Below are positions 10,101 through 22,222 of a stretch of DNA of 64,000 nt, in pieces; position 1 is the first letter of the stretch, and each line of letters starts with the position of its first letter. The notes below the pieces were generated by a model. It worked only from the letters and a program-made list of their open reading frames with translations. It was not told the DNA's origin and did no database searches. A program made the position numbers and the translations under genes. Origin of the DNA: Macrotrachela quadricornifera (taxonomy: Eukaryota > Rotifera > Eurotatoria > Philodinida > Philodinidae); contig JAJEKB010021828.1 of NCBI GenBank assembly GCA_022393335.1, forward strand, positions 386,108 to 450,107. Direction: 5' to 3'.

Positions 10101-13100
10101 AACTTCGAACAGCTTTGAAAGTCAATTCGAGTCGTACAAGTCACAATTTTCCTACGAACAGCTACGAACACCTCTCAAACGTCGATGAAAATCTGCGAAC
10201 ACCAGTCGAACGTTAATAATTGCTCATTTGGACCAACCTAGACCAAAAACTTGAACCACTTTATCAGAACATTGTTTATAAATACCTACCAGCATTTTTT
10301 CCATCACACTGTGGCATATATAATTCTCTACGAACACCACGAAAATGCTTATAAAAATCTACGAACACCAGTTATTCGAAGAAATCTATCTGCTAAAATG
10401 TAGTATTTGAGCAATTCAACTTAATTCTGAGTCATCGTCGAAAACGAACATGGACTGAGGGTTTGTCCTGGGCTCCCTACCATGAAAAATCAAAGGCCTT
10501 TAAATTGACTGAAACATATCTTATCTTATAGAGCTTGATGACTTATAGCTATAGTAAAAAAAAACTAGGATCTCTGAGCACGCCATTATGAAGATCTTCG
10601 TTACACAAGTTCATGAATCATGGCAAATGAGTTAGATCTGATTTCAATGAAAATTGTCGACCCATCTCTCCATAATGACATGCTCAGAGACCCTAGTTTT
10701 TTTTACTATAGCTACAAGTAACGCTCGTCTAAAGACTCGCTCTTCTCTTTCTCGTAGAAATTGTGTTTCTAAACTACCATCAAGCTATTCACTTATAAAA
10801 TTAAAAAAACCGAAGTAAGATGTAAGTTCCCCAACCTCAGCTGCCTTTGACCAAACTTCATAAAAACATGTTTTTTGTTAAAAATTTGTCGTTTATTTAA
10901 GAACTTGAGGGTGATAAATTTTTAGAAAACTGACTTCAGTTTTGGATTCCTCGACACCGTTATCCTTCGGTCAACCCTTAGAAAAAATTTTTTTTTTGCA
11001 AAAGAAGTGTTTCTTTGTGTAAAAAAATGATCCTCAAAAAAGTTTTAAAAAACTAACATCAGATTCGGATTCCTGGACCCCGATTACCCTTTGGTTAAGT
11101 TTTATAGAAAATATTAGTAAAATGTTCTTTTGACCTTGTGTGGACATACAAGCAAGCAATCAAGCAGACAATTTATGTTTGCAAGACTCTCCTCTACGAG
11201 AAAGAGAATATTCATTTCAATCTAGTAAATTTATAAAAGAAAAAGACGAAGAAAAACATATAGAAGATTGACGATTTTTAAAGTAGTTAAAGGCCTCCCC
11301 TTCCTCTCAGAAAAATTTCCCATTTAGAATCGTCCATTTGAGCTGAAATTCTCAGGGATGAGTGATCTTAGTGAGATATGCTTCTGGTAAAAATTTCAGC
11401 TCTATAGGTTGTACTAGACAGAATTTCCAGCTGATTTATGAGTCATTTCTGGGCTTCAGGAGAGTTGAAAAGGCTTCGTAATATGACAAGCTTTAGAGCT
11501 CGGGTCGGTTTCAAATTAAAGCTTATGTCAGTATGCAACTTTTGTCCGACCAGAATTTTTAAATACCGTATTGTTAATTTTTTATGGGCATTTTAGTTGG
11601 ATGGTCTTAAAACTAGTATGGGCCGGGGGGGGGGAGGCTTAAACTGTAGTAGTCTTGTTCCTTGTAGAATAGTAATAATACAAATCTTATGTCACATATT
11701 GATTCAAAAATAGAATTATAAATCTTACGTTTCTTCCCTAACTTTATCCCATGGTACTAAAGTAGCATTGCCTTAATTTTTTTGCAACTCATTATATATA
11801 TTTTGCTTTTATGATCAATATGAATTATATTTATTTACCTAATTCAATAGTAAAAATTCTTTCTCTCCAGTATATTTCATTGTACATTTGTTTAGCAGTC
11901 CTTGGTGATGTAAGTAAACTTCCTGCTTCTTCTCGATTTAATAAAACAATTGTTGGTTTGTTAACATGTATGGTTCTATATGAATTAGAATTCACTTTTG
12001 CCTAATAGACGAAAGAAGATCAAAACAAATATAGAATAGTTCTAAACGAAAAGCAAAATTCTCACCTCACACGTTACTTTTTCAACCGTTTTTTCATGAG
12101 TTAATAAAGATGTTTTACTGGGAATATTTTTTACTTTCTCCCATTCGTCCCAACGAATTTTAGCAAAGATGTTGTATCGTGCATGATTATTATACTCTTG
12201 TGTACACCAAACCTCTTTAATATAATTTACAGCTCCTGGTAATGATAATGCAAATGATGTTTGGCCTATTTTTTGTAGAAAAAGTAAAAGAAAAAAGATA
12301 ATGAAAAAAATTTTTTTGTTTTTATCATTCCGTGTAGTTCTTGAGGGTGTAATTAGAAAGTTCTTGAAGTCGAAAATTACTTATATTTAAATCATTGGAA
12401 TAAGAACGGCTGTATAGTTGTCCACACACACACACACACACACATACACACTTCAGAAAATATCATTTACAACCTTTATCGAAGAATAGTACTCTACGTA
12501 TTAAATATATTTTGTTCATACCTAAATCTGAATCGTTAATGATAACTAAAGTTTGACCAGCATCATTAGAAGAAAAGCTAGTGTTGAGCCAGAAATTGGT
12601 TTTAGATTCTACATAAAAAAAACAAGATTTTCATTTTTGTAAATAAGTTAAAGAAGAGAAGTGAAGAGGTGGTAACACAAATCGTCGATGTTACTTTCAC
12701 TAAGAATTAATTAGTTAGATACATACGTGTAACAAAAGTACACTCTGGAAATGAATCCAGCCAGGAAAATTGATCATAATACGTGGTAGAACGTCGTTGT
12801 GCTACTTGAGCTTGTTGCTCAATTTGTTGACAATTCTGAATCTTTCTAAAAATGATTGAAATGACGAAAGCAGTGAAGAAAAATATTTACTACATGTCTG
12901 AGTTTGGAAATTCAAAAAAAAAACTAAAGACATATATTTACTTTTTTAAATTATAATAGAATTCTCCACTTCTTTTGAATTTTCCACTTTCTACACCAGT
13001 AACCCAATCATATTCTGATTGTTGAATAACTTCCTGACATGTCACATCGTCCATCGGTTCATTTCTAGCTATATATTATCAAAAGAAATATGAAGTGAAT

Positions 13101-14124
13101 AACAAGATAACAATTAGAATAAATATTTCTTTACTAGAATGTTGAATTTTTTTATCTGTTTTCCGACATTTCAAAACCTGCATCCATGTAGGATTATTTT
13201 TGCGATAGATACTTTTGAAACGACCTGATTCTTTATAATTTTTTCCTTAAAAGATTCAAAAAAATTAGTTTTCACAAATGTAAAATTTTAACTGACAAAA
13301 TGTCATGCTATTTTTATCTACAAGTTCTTTTTTTATATTTTCTAACCTCGTTTTATATGTTCATTCCATAGTTCATCGAATAGAGTTATTTGATATGCCC
13401 ATTTACATTCTAATGAAAAAAAGAAGACATCAAAAGAAAAAAATAGAGATGAAAATTATTATTATTTTAATTGTTACAACGATATACGTACTTGTGACAT
13501 GATCGAAAGGAGCATCGGTATCTATAATTTCATCAAAAATAATTTGTACATTGAGACGAGACAGGCGAGTTTGTTCGTCGATTGTTGATGCAACACAAAT
13601 ATAATTCATTTTTCTTGGATTTTTTTTACACTTTTCATATTTCTTACGAATAAGAAAATGCATGGTTTCCTCTATAAATAGAAAGACAGTAATCATTAAG
13701 ACGTAATATGTATTTATATAAAGTAGTATGAATATGATTTCTAAGAAACAAAACAATTCTTCTTACTTGACATATTAGTTATAACAGAAGCTGAAACAGC
13801 TTTTGCATTAACACGAGGTTTTCGTCCTCGGGAAATTGCATCATTACTGAAATCGAAATGACCAAGACGAGCGATCTCTGAAAGATCTAAAAAGGATTTC
13901 AAACATATATCAATAGAAGATGTTATTTCGTTTCTGATGATTCAATTTTTACCCAAATGACCATATCGAGCATTAGGTAGATCATGAGGATCAACTTTTT
14001 GATGCTTATTTTCGGGAATTATTGGAGGATATGGTGCGAGTTCAACAGAATCCATAAATGATGATGATGTTGTTGTTGTTGTTGTTGTTGTTGTTGCCGT
14101 CGTGGTAGTTGGAGTTTCACTCAT
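7158..14124 (-). CDS. Unrecognised 15-exon protein with an AT-hook-like motif; one exon interrupted by an insertion
   Basis: Minus-strand exons: 14124-13953, 13886-13767, 13671-13492, 13409-13347, 13245-13135, 13068-12942, 12845-12727, 12608-12522, 12265-12066, 12001-11839, 11771-11729, 8854-8749, 8542-8369, 8313-7252 (interrupted at 8255-7293), 7202-7158. All introns are GT-AG and phases agree, giving 602 codons if the insertion is left out. The protein opens with MSETPTTTTATT and a poly-Thr tract. It has an AT-hook-like basic motif SRGRKPRVNAKA near residue 75, a Lys-rich stretch (RKKYEKCKKNPRKMN), a Gln-rich helix (NCQQIEQQAQVAQRR) and a helical C-terminal part (SILQITLLHFGHND; ending KKIFDEIKQH). 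I recognise no family. DNA binding is only suggested by the AT-hook-like motif. Intron 11 (about 2.9 kb) is full of repeats. With the insertion present, translation of exon 14 stops at TAG three codons past its last normal Leu, removing about 28 residues. Confidence 0.72.
7297..8255. mobile_element. Palindrome-rich insertion inside a coding exon, flanked by CACC
   Basis: The element starts CAGGTCGAAAAGCC after CACC at 7293-7296 and ends ACTCGTCCTAGA before a second CACC at 8256-8259. Removing one CACC plus the insert rejoins exon 14 of the surrounding minus-strand gene in frame (CTT AAA GGT GAT TTC). Both flanks of the insert (about 7305-7490 and 8060-8245) are packed with CG-containing self-complementary words such as CGTATACG, ACGATCGT and GGTCGTATACGAC. 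These contrast strongly with the AT-rich surroundings. The middle holds a 71-bp tandem repeat. The ends are weakly inverted (AGGTCGA against AGGACGA). No coding gene lies inside; the frames 7242-7430, 7903-8199 and 8053-8310 come from the repeats. The class is unknown. Confidence 0.72.
7523..7877. repeat. Five tandem 71-bp units with intron-like splice signals
   Basis: GTAAGT-like words occur at 7523, 7594, 7665, 7736 and 7807 (the last one GTAGGT), spaced exactly 71 bp. Each unit reads as an intron-like part of about 45 bp (starting GTAAGT, T/A-rich, ending TTTATTTATTTTAG or a one-base variant) followed by about 26 bp of exon-like spacer (GATATTTTTTATATACAATT). The units differ by a few substitutions, so this is an old array and not an assembly slip. 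It lies within the insertion at 7297-8255, on the strand opposite to the interrupted gene. Confidence 0.8.
9998..10385. repeat. Interspersed CTACGAACACC words
   Basis: The word CTACGAACACC and close variants (CTACGAACAGC, CTGCGAACACC, CTTCGAACAGC) recur about a dozen times at irregular spacing, for example near 10003, 10013, 10090, 10151, 10161, 10193, 10329 and 10359. This is a degenerate short repeat inside intron 11 of the 15-exon gene. No open frame is associated with it. Confidence 0.6.
10546..10713. mobile_element. Small palindromic element (about 168 bp)
   Basis: The left arm AGCTATAGTAAAAAAAAACT through CTCTGAGCACGCCATTATG is repeated in reverse at the right (CATAATGACATGCTCAGAG... 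ending TTTTTTTACTATAGCT). The arms are about 50 bp. It looks like a MITE or solo foldback inserted next to, or within, the short-TIR repeat that starts at about 10716. No coding capacity. Confidence 0.65.
10716..11215. mobile_element. Short-TIR repeat family B, copy 1
   Basis: Begins AAGTAACGCTCGTCTAAAGA, followed by CTCTTTCTCGTAGAAA at about 10747. It ends with the inverted form CTACGAGAAAGAGAAT at about 11199-11214. The same start and end recur at 21352-21960, and the end alone recurs at about 22250-22268. Internally it carries repeated phrases such as GACCCCGATTACC and the AAGCAAGCAATCAAGCAGAC tract. It lies in intron 11 of the 15-exon gene. No transposase was seen. Confidence 0.65.
12423..12450. 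repeat. CA microsatellite
   Basis: A run of CACACA lies in intron 8 of the 15-exon gene. Confidence 0.85.
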
Positions 14125-15440
14125 TATTAAGTAAATATTTAATTTTGAAAATCTATCAAGCACAACACATCAGTACGAAAGAAAGAATTTTAGATAAACT
14201 ATATATGTATTATTTGCTTACATTTCGTTTAATACTTTGATTTAGTTGAATGTAAGAATTTGTTTAAAAATGAAAGAAATGTAAAGATGACAGTGAGAAC
14301 GAAGCTTATTATCTACAAGACAAAATAACAGATCAACATAGTTTGGTTCTCTTCTTTATTTTTATTGCTTCTGTTTGTTATGTAAATAATTAGATCTCTT
14401 TATATATCAACACTCTTATAACAAAAGGAAATTTTATCGAATTTGGAACCGGACCGGCCGGTCTTCACCGGTTTTTTTTCAATTTTTTGGGAACTGAAAC
14501 TTGCTTATTTTGCTGATTTTTACGAATTTCTATGGGATCAATAGTCAAGAAATTTGATCTAGAAAGTTTCCCACTAGTGCAACTTCAATCGTATTGGAAA
14601 TCCTAGCTCTAAACATTGACCAACACTTTCTTATCATTCCATCAGAGCCTCATATTATTTTGAGTGAATTCATTATACTCATGAAAACGTTGCAAATTTA
14701 CAAGTTACTGCAGGTCTCAATTCAAGATTTTTCTCTTTGAAATTTCGGGATCACTTATATTACAGGAATCTTAGCTGATTATATAGAAGCTCAATAGCCA
14801 CCACTATTCATGTTAATGCTTTCATATCAAAACATTATTAGGAAAATCATTTTTGTTGTCAATGTCCGTTAACTACTAGCATTTTGCAACCGCCATAATA
14901 TTTAGGCATCAGCAAACCTTCAATAGGAAGTCTAATATAAAAATCTTATAGATTAGGTTGCATGATCTTCCTCTCTGCAGTAACATTTTTTTATGGAGTG
15001 AAATACATTTCATCTATGTTAAGGAACTAAGTGTTGCAAATAAAAATAGATCAAACCTATCGATTGTAAAGAAATCGTATCATTATTTGAGAAAACTCAA
15101 AGAATAGTTAGCTGTTGTTCAATCCCAGTTGCTGTGAGTCCTAGTCGAAACTTTTTGGAACAAATCTTCATTCGTTTTGAACATTAGCATACTAAACATG
15201 ACAAACTAAACAAGAATTTGTTGCTATTAGAAGCTCCAAAAGTTGTATTAGTCTAATATTGTATGTCTTTCTATAACTGAAGTCACAAACTGTTTTGCGA
15301 AGGCATTGGTTGTTTAGCTAATACATGAGTGGACCGGTTTTTCAAGAGTTAAATCAAGAATTTGGTCCGCCGATTTTTGCTATGCATAGCTTGATCAAAA
15401 CTTTTCTAAACACATATACACACACACATCTCTATCTTAC

Positions 15441-15526
15441 TTCTTGACGTTTCTTGTAGTTCCTGTCGATATTAAACTAACTTGGTGTGGATGTGAATCA
15501 AATAGATCTGGAGAGAAGTGCGCCAT
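15441..15526 (-). CDS. Possible alternative first exon of the 15-exon gene
   Basis: ATG at 15526-15524 opens 28 codons (MAHFSPDLFDSHPHQVSLIS...) and meets a good donor, AA|GTAAGA, in phase 2. The next downstream exon could be entered at an AG just before 14148, which would keep frame through to the MSETP start at 14124. That would add an N-terminal extension. It is not supported by anything except open frame and splice signals, and the implied intron is about 1.3 kb. It may be a chance reading. Confidence 0.25.
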
Positions 15527-16069
15527 GGTAGCCTCATTTAAATACAATTTCTTATTTGTTAAAAAAGTGAAACTTGAGAAGTTGTTTATTTATTTATTAA
15601 AATAAAAAGATATTTCTAGAAAAATAATGTTGTGATCCGTTCCTTGAATTGAATTATTGATAAGTTTGAGTGTAATAATTGATATTATAATTATTGGTAT
15701 TATAATTATAATTTATGCTAACAGGAAAACGAAACTTAACCTTAGGCCTCAAAAATTTATGTACATGTTTTTATGTACAGAAAAAGAATGTTCGCACATA
15801 AGTAACAAATACATTTCTGCTAGACGAGATTTTCATCTAGTCGTTACTTATAGTATGACCAGTCTTTCTAAAACTTGATTCTGTTCTGTCCGGTGGGATA
15901 GCCACTACGAACAGTCACAGTAACCATACACCCAACTATCCTATTCTATGTTCTAGTATGAAGATGATCGATTGACTTTGTATTACTCTAGATAACTTAT
16001 CGGGGGTAAAAAGGGAATAGAAGAGATGTTACCACTGGAAGCTAGGTGATCAGTTTGCATGATCATCTC

Positions 16070-16127
16070 AATGTGTTAGGAACATAGGAGATCGAACACC
16101 ACTGGGCGGTCGTGCACCTAACACATT
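16070..16127. repeat. Hairpin with 11-bp perfect stem
   Basis: AATGTGTTAGG (16070-16080) pairs with CCTAACACATT (16117-16127). On the minus strand the loop contains GTGTTCGATCTCC, which resembles a tRNA B-box (GGTTCGANNCC) with one extra base. No full tRNA fold is visible, so this could be a decayed tRNA-derived or SINE fragment, or chance. Confidence 0.35.
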
Positions 16128-18166
16128 AACAGAAATATATGACATACAGATAATCTTGATTCTTATCTGTATCTGTAGATGATCACCGTAATAATCTACA
16201 GTTCATCACTTACAGATACACATAAAGTCAAAATATACCCGTATTGTTTCATACATTTCATTCTAACTTCAATGATTACGAAGAATAAAAGATATTTATA
16301 ATTTCGAAAAACAAAGTATGTTTTAGATAATCATGAGTTTCATGATTAAGATTCTCTGAAAAGCTCGACAAAATGTTGAGTTAAACAAAATCATTTACTT
16401 TGCTATTTAATGTGATATTTTAATTGATTGATGAATATAAATTTAAAGTTTCAAGAGTATATATATATATATTTATCATATATAAAGACGAAAAAGACCA
16501 TAAATATTTGTTGTTGATAGTAACAGGACGAATCATACAAATTAATAATTAATAAATATTTGAAGGAAAATAAACAGTGAAGACGTGATATAAAACTAGA
16601 AGCGATAACGATAATTAATTATAAATATACTTGAATAATGACGGCGGTTTTGAAACTAATATAGAGATTTAAGTAGGTCGGTAGTATAATTGCATTTGAT
16701 AAATTAAAATAAAAGATGCCGACGATATATTAACAAAGATTGCAATAAAGTTGACAGAAATTGAATAAGAATGAAAGTAATATTTGTTAAATAAAGTAAG
16801 AAAAAATTGGCAACAACGACGTTGGTAATTGGAAATTATTAAAATTTTCGACGAGTATACAAATCATATAGAATAACTTGATTATTTTGTCAACATCACG
16901 TGATACAATAATTAAATAGGACCCCTAACCCTTTCATCTCATAGAAAGCAATCGAAATTGAATGTTAATACGAAATCTGATATTACCTACCGCGATTTAG
17001 ATCCCATTCTGACTAGAGTATTTTTCAAATGATTTTACCCACTGAAAAGAAGTAATGCATCTAAGATCGGTGTCTCTCAAATTCATTAAATACTACTATC
17101 TGTCTGACATTGGTAAACACCTGATATTTCTAATTATTATATTGCTGTAGACATACGTAATTGCATCGTCAAATATTATAATTAGACAGTTTCTAACGAG
17201 AGAACCACTCTAAATGTTAAACAATAATTCTCATCATTGATACGCCTTTTGATAGACACCATTGAGATAGTAAAAAGTGTAAAAAGCTTTCCACTGATAA
17301 TTTATCCATGAAACGTTATAGTAATTAAACTTAATTTTCGACCTACATGAAGTTACTTAACAATTAAATTAATTTATAGAATTGTGACCAGAAATTTTAC
17401 TTATAGATAGGACTTTTTAGCGGAAAAACCATCATAAAAATGATTCATAATGAAATTAAAAAAATTTCAACAAATGCTTGAAATGAGCTAACAATAGGCA
17501 GTTCGAATATAATCAAATAACTTATTTTCTTATATACGGAAGAGGATTTTCAAAAATGTCATATAATTGTTTAAAGCATCAGTATTTGATTGTAATCTGA
17601 TCAAAATTTTTGGATGAATTAAAACCAAATTAAAATATTTATAGTGAACTGTAGATTATTTTAGAGGGATTTAAGAGAATTTTAATGATTCTATAGAGAT
17701 TTTCTGCAATTTTCTCAAAATTTTTACACTATAAAAGTCATTTTTACTTGTCGATATCGATGTAGAAATAGTAGAAAATATTTGAGAATAATTTCAACCT
17801 ATACAATTCGTGAATTCGAAAAAATTATTGCATATTTGAAGAGATCTATGAATACTTAGGTAGATTTGTAGTTTTTAACAAACGATGACTAGATTATTTT
17901 AGAAAGTTGGAACGTAATTACAACGGTCTTTACAAAATCTAAAGCATATTGCGGCGAATTTGTTAACAAATCACTGATGTTTTGGAAAAGATCTGACAAT
18001 TCTTAGATAAAACCGATCAGATTTGAGGAGTCTGCGAAATAAGAGGAGTTTTAGTTATCAGAAACTGCTACTCTGCTTTTTTTTTGAGACGCTTCCGAGC
18101 TCCATGATTTCGGTGCTTTTAAGAATTTCTAAATCCCGTAATTGATTGAAGAGCGAGATATCAATT

Positions 18167-19096
18167 ATCGGGTGCGGCATAAAGAATGATACTGTCAGTA
18201 TTTCGTCAATATCTCGGTGAGTTTTCATTATAAAGACCTGGGCTTAGTCTCAAAAGATTCTTCAGTCAATTCTCTACAAAACCATAAGAAGAGAGCATAC
18301 ACAATCCGCAATCTGGTAATCATAGGCTGCCAGTACTGTTGTGTCTCAAACAGTAGCACTTTCCAACACATATTTTCAGAAGTTTTATTATCCTTTTGAT
18401 TCTGTCTAATGAGATCCGAAGATACTCGAATGTAAATTTTACCATGTTTTCTGACGTGCTCTTTCTCACAGCAGTCAAAACGATCCTCTTTGACAACACA
18501 GTGAGTATCGTACAACAGATTTCCGGAAAGGTAAGTTGTAACTAGGGAGCATTTTTCTTTGGCACATTATGACGCTCAATAGTAGACTTCTACGCCAGTT
18601 GGGTTGATCAGAGATGATGAAGAAAACATTTTTCTGCACTACGCAAAAGTAAATTGGCAAGAAAACGTTATACTTCATCCTAACCGTATAAAACTTACAA
18701 TGAGCCCTATTAACACGGCGTAGAATTCTGAATATGAAAGAAAAAGAAACGTCCCGATCACAAAGGCTAGAAATGAAAAACTGATCAGTTGTTTCTTAAC
18801 TGATACACAATTGAAAAGGCTACAAAATGGTATAATCAGTCTCTCTCGATGCGACGAAAGTACGACGAAAACACAAAAGCAAAATGTAATATGTGGTTGG
18901 AAAGTGCTCCCGTCTGAGACACAATAGCACTGGCAGTCTATGATTACCAGATTGCTGATTGCATATGGTCTCTTCTTATGGTTTTGTAGAGAATTGACTG
19001 AAGAATCTTTTGAGACTAAGCCCAGGTCTTTATGATGAAAACTCACCGAAATATTAACGAAATACTGACGGTATCATTCTTTATGCCACACCCGAT
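18167..19096. mobile_element. Non-autonomous DNA transposon with long TIRs (family A, copy 2)
   Basis: The left end ATCGGGTGCGGCATAAAGAA (18167) is matched by the reverse of the right end at 19096 (ATCGGGTGTGGCATAAAGAA). The arms match for about 200 bp (18167-18372 against 18885-19096). Like the element at 3078-4068, the ends start with a CGGGTG-type motif followed by AAAGAATGA. Both elements share an internal arm segment around AAAGAT.CTTCAGTCAATTC and ATTCTCTACAAAAC. The frames 18217-18399, 18228-18515, 18475-18678 and 18675-19046 are produced by the inverted arms and the centre, and are not called as genes. No clear target duplication is seen at this copy. Confidence 0.75.
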
Positions 19097-20010
19097 CGAT
19101 GTAAATCGAATCCACGAAGTTTATTGAACCAAAGGAACTAACAGAATCTGTGAAACGTAAGGAATTCACTGAGTCCATTTAATCTAACGCATTCATGAAA
19201 GTTACAAAGCCTACAGAATTCTAAAAAATTTCAGAAATACCATGGAGTTTACAAGACCAAGAAAATTCACAGTACCCATGAAATTCTAGAACCTCAAGGG
19301 TTTCTTACAATATAAGAATTTTCAGGAATCCATACTATTTACAAAAACTAAAGAATTATTGGAATCCCGGATTTCATGAAGTCCACACAATCCACAAAAT
19401 TAAGTAAACTCACAGGTTTTTAGACAAATCTCTTCCTTTTCTGCCTTTCTCTTGCCCTTAAATTCCAAGGATATCTTAGGTTATGTAAATTTCTTGTAAT
19501 CTATGGATTCCTTTAGTCCTTGGAATTTCCTCGATTTTGTGAATATCATAAAATTCCATGGGAGTTCTTTGAATTCTTTACATGCTATAGAATCCTTGAA
19601 TTTTTTAGCTCTTGCCAAATTCTTTGCATTCTGAGAACTTCGGAGATTCCCCAATTTCTGTGAATTCCCTATACTATGTACATTAGATCGATACTGAATG
19701 TTCTGTGAACTCCTTGTATTCTTGAGATCCTTGGGTTATATTAGTTGTATAAATATATTAGACTCTGGATTTTCTTGATTTCATGTCTTGAATCACCGAG
19801 TTTCTGTGGAGCTCTTCAAATTTGTAGATTTGTTAAATCTCGAAAATCCTGCAAGTTTTTGGGCTTCTTAAATTTCAGAAAAGTCTGTATTCTTATGATT
19901 TATATCCAGTTTTATGGAGAAATGATAGGAATTAGAAAACTAAAAAATCAGCGTTTATGGAATCGGCCTACTGCTTATGTTTTTCCTGCTCGTAAAAGAT
20001 TTCAATAGTG
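19097..20010. repeat. Two opposed blocks of degenerate GAATTC/GGAATTCC-like short repeats
   Basis: From about 19110 to 19420 the phrase (AC)AGAATTCACAGAATCC, with variants, recurs every 12-18 bases. From about 19440 to 19980 the reverse sense (GGAATTCCTTTGAATTCTTG and variants) dominates. Together they form a rough inverted pair of simple-repeat arrays. The 87-codon plus frame at 19745-20008 arises inside this array and is not called. Confidence 0.5.
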
Positions 20011-21350
20011 GTGACAGTATTCCAAATATACCCTTGATATTTTTTTAAAATAAAACTTTAAAATAATTTTAGTAGATCACAATAGGTTTGCAAAGAATTT
20101 TGTATATATGAAAATATTTCGGTGAGATTTTCTTAGCTTGAATAAACGGTTTACGCGAATTAAAAAAGTAAGCCATTATTCCAAAAGATAAATTGGAATT
20201 CAGAGGGCTGCAATATGATTAAGTAGGGTTTAAAACGATTTCAAGGAAGATTTCTCTAAATTTTAAAACACGAGTTTAACAATAAGATTTTTACACATAT
20301 CAGCCGAACGGAATATAATTGACAATAACTGTACGAAAACATTCTTCAGTAAATCTATATTTTATAAGTCTTTAAGAGACTTTAGTAATTTCGAATGTAT
20401 ATGTTAATATTTCTATCGATGATCTTTTAAAGATTTAGAAAATACTTTTGAAAGCTTTAAATGGATTTTAATAGATTTCGCAACTTTTGAATGAATTCCA
20501 TTTCAGCTGTAAATAGATACTAATAATTTGGTTTATGTCAGTAGATTTGAGAAAAATTGAGAGTATTCCAAGATGTTCACGAAAACTCAAACCAATTCAT
20601 GACTACTTCCGTAGATATATGTGATTATGAAACACTATTCAAAATATTTTCAACAGATTTCGATCGCTTTACAGAAATGCTTGTGCATTTTATGCAATCA
20701 GGTAACAAAAATAGAACTTTTATTAAAATCCTGATGAATTTTAGCAGTTTTGTAGATAATTCAAAGCATTTTATTATTCATCAGAGTATTCGACTTAATA
20801 TTAAAGTAGTTGAATGGTTTTTACACTTAAGATCACGAAGATAAATACAAAAATCGTTCTTTCTTTTATATTCCACTAGATTTTAAAGGATTTCTTCATA
20901 GTTTCATCAACCTTGTCATCAATCAAGCAAATCCTAATATATGCTTGAAGATTTCTAAGTATTCAACCATATAACAGTAGATTTCAATAGATTACTTTAG
21001 ATTGAATAATTGCAACCGAATCTAAAATACTTTAGCGACCGTAGTTCAAACACAATTGAACCAAGATAAACTCTTATACTACTTTCCAATGATTTATTCA
21101 ATTAAACAAATTACAGAAATAAGTAAATAAGAAACAAAAGAAAAACTACGATTATCAATGAATTATTTAAAGTTACTTAAGAGGATTGAATCGATGTAAT
21201 GTTTTTGGTTTTGACCATTTGGTAAGTTGTTTGTTTGGTTCCTTTTCTATATTTGAATTTTTTATAAATGTATATATAAGTGATGTAAAGCAACGTGCTC
21301 CTAAAAAATAAAAGGAAATTATTTTTGATTATTTAAATTGAGCTAAAACT
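20011..21350. other. Intergenic, degenerate T/A-rich repeats, no gene seen
   Basis: The sequence repeats phrases like TAGATTTTAGAGA and AATAGATTTC at irregular spacing, similar to 17560-18060. A 95-codon plus frame at 20557-20844 shows no recognisable domain and no splice partners; it is probably chance within this repeat. Confidence 0.45.
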
Positions 21351-21351
21351 G

Positions 21352-22190
21352 CAAGTAACGCTCGTCTAAAGACTCGCTCGGCTCTTTCTCGTAGAAATCG
21401 ACTTTCTCAACTATCATCGAACTATTCACTAACAAAATTTAAAAAGGGCAAGCCAGATTCAAGGTCCTCGACTTCAACTGCTTTCGATGAAACGTTATAA
21501 AATCAAATGTTTTTTTTGTTAAAAATTGGTCTTGTGTTCAAAGAATTGACCCACAAAAGCTTTTATAAAAAAATGACCTCAGATTTGAATTTCTCGACCC
21601 CGATTACCGTTCGGTCAACCCTTACACAGAAATATTTTTTTTGTAAAGAAAATGGTCATTTGTCTCAAAAATATCGATCTGAAAAAAATTTCAAAAAACT
21701 AACATCGGGTTCGAGTAAAATTGGTTCAATGTTTTTTTGACTTCCCCCCCCCCCCCCCCCTCCTCACCCGCTCCCACCACGATTGCCACTCAGCAGACCT
21801 CAGATTCGAAGTCTTCGTATCGAAAAACCTCTAGAAATGTCTTTTTCAAAAAATTGGTTTTCGATGTTTTTTTGACCCTGCGGACAGACAAGGAAGCAAG
21901 CAAGCAATCAATCAGACAATTTATGCTTACTGGATTCTTTTCTACGAGAAAGAGAATAATAATCAGCAATGGTGTTCATCACCCACCACGATAAAATCAT
22001 CATTTCGTGAAAAAACACCTATTTTCGATGAAAAATACCAAACCTCACCAATTCCTAACATCAATTGATCAATGCTGATACCACATGATCACCGAACAGA
22101 CTTCAGATTCGAAGTCCCCGCATCGAAAAACCTCCAGAAATGTCTTTTTCGAAAAATCGGTTTTTGATGTTTTTTTGACCCTGCGGACAC

Positions 22191-22222
<32 letters not shown>

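Larger units (their letters stand above)
14125..18166. other. Intergenic, mostly featureless; one possible alternative first exon
   Basis: Upstream side of the 15-exon gene. It contains a perfect 12-bp palindrome GACCGGCCGGTC at 14452-14463 in a CCGG-rich spot, a TA microsatellite near 16460, and a hairpin at 16070-16127. From about 17,560 to 18,060 the sequence is a degenerate repetition of short phrases like AGATTTTAGAGA. No convincing gene is seen, apart from the exon-like piece listed separately at 15441-15526. Confidence 0.45.

Noticed and set aside
18675..19046. 123-codon open frame on the minus strand
   Set aside because: It lies across the right arm and centre of the long-TIR element, and its N-terminus is the mirror of the frame at 18217-18399 in the left arm, so it is a product of the inverted repeat.
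20557..20844. 95-codon plus frame
   Set aside because: It has reasonable composition but no recognisable domain, and lies in degenerate T/A repeats; no matching exons nearby.
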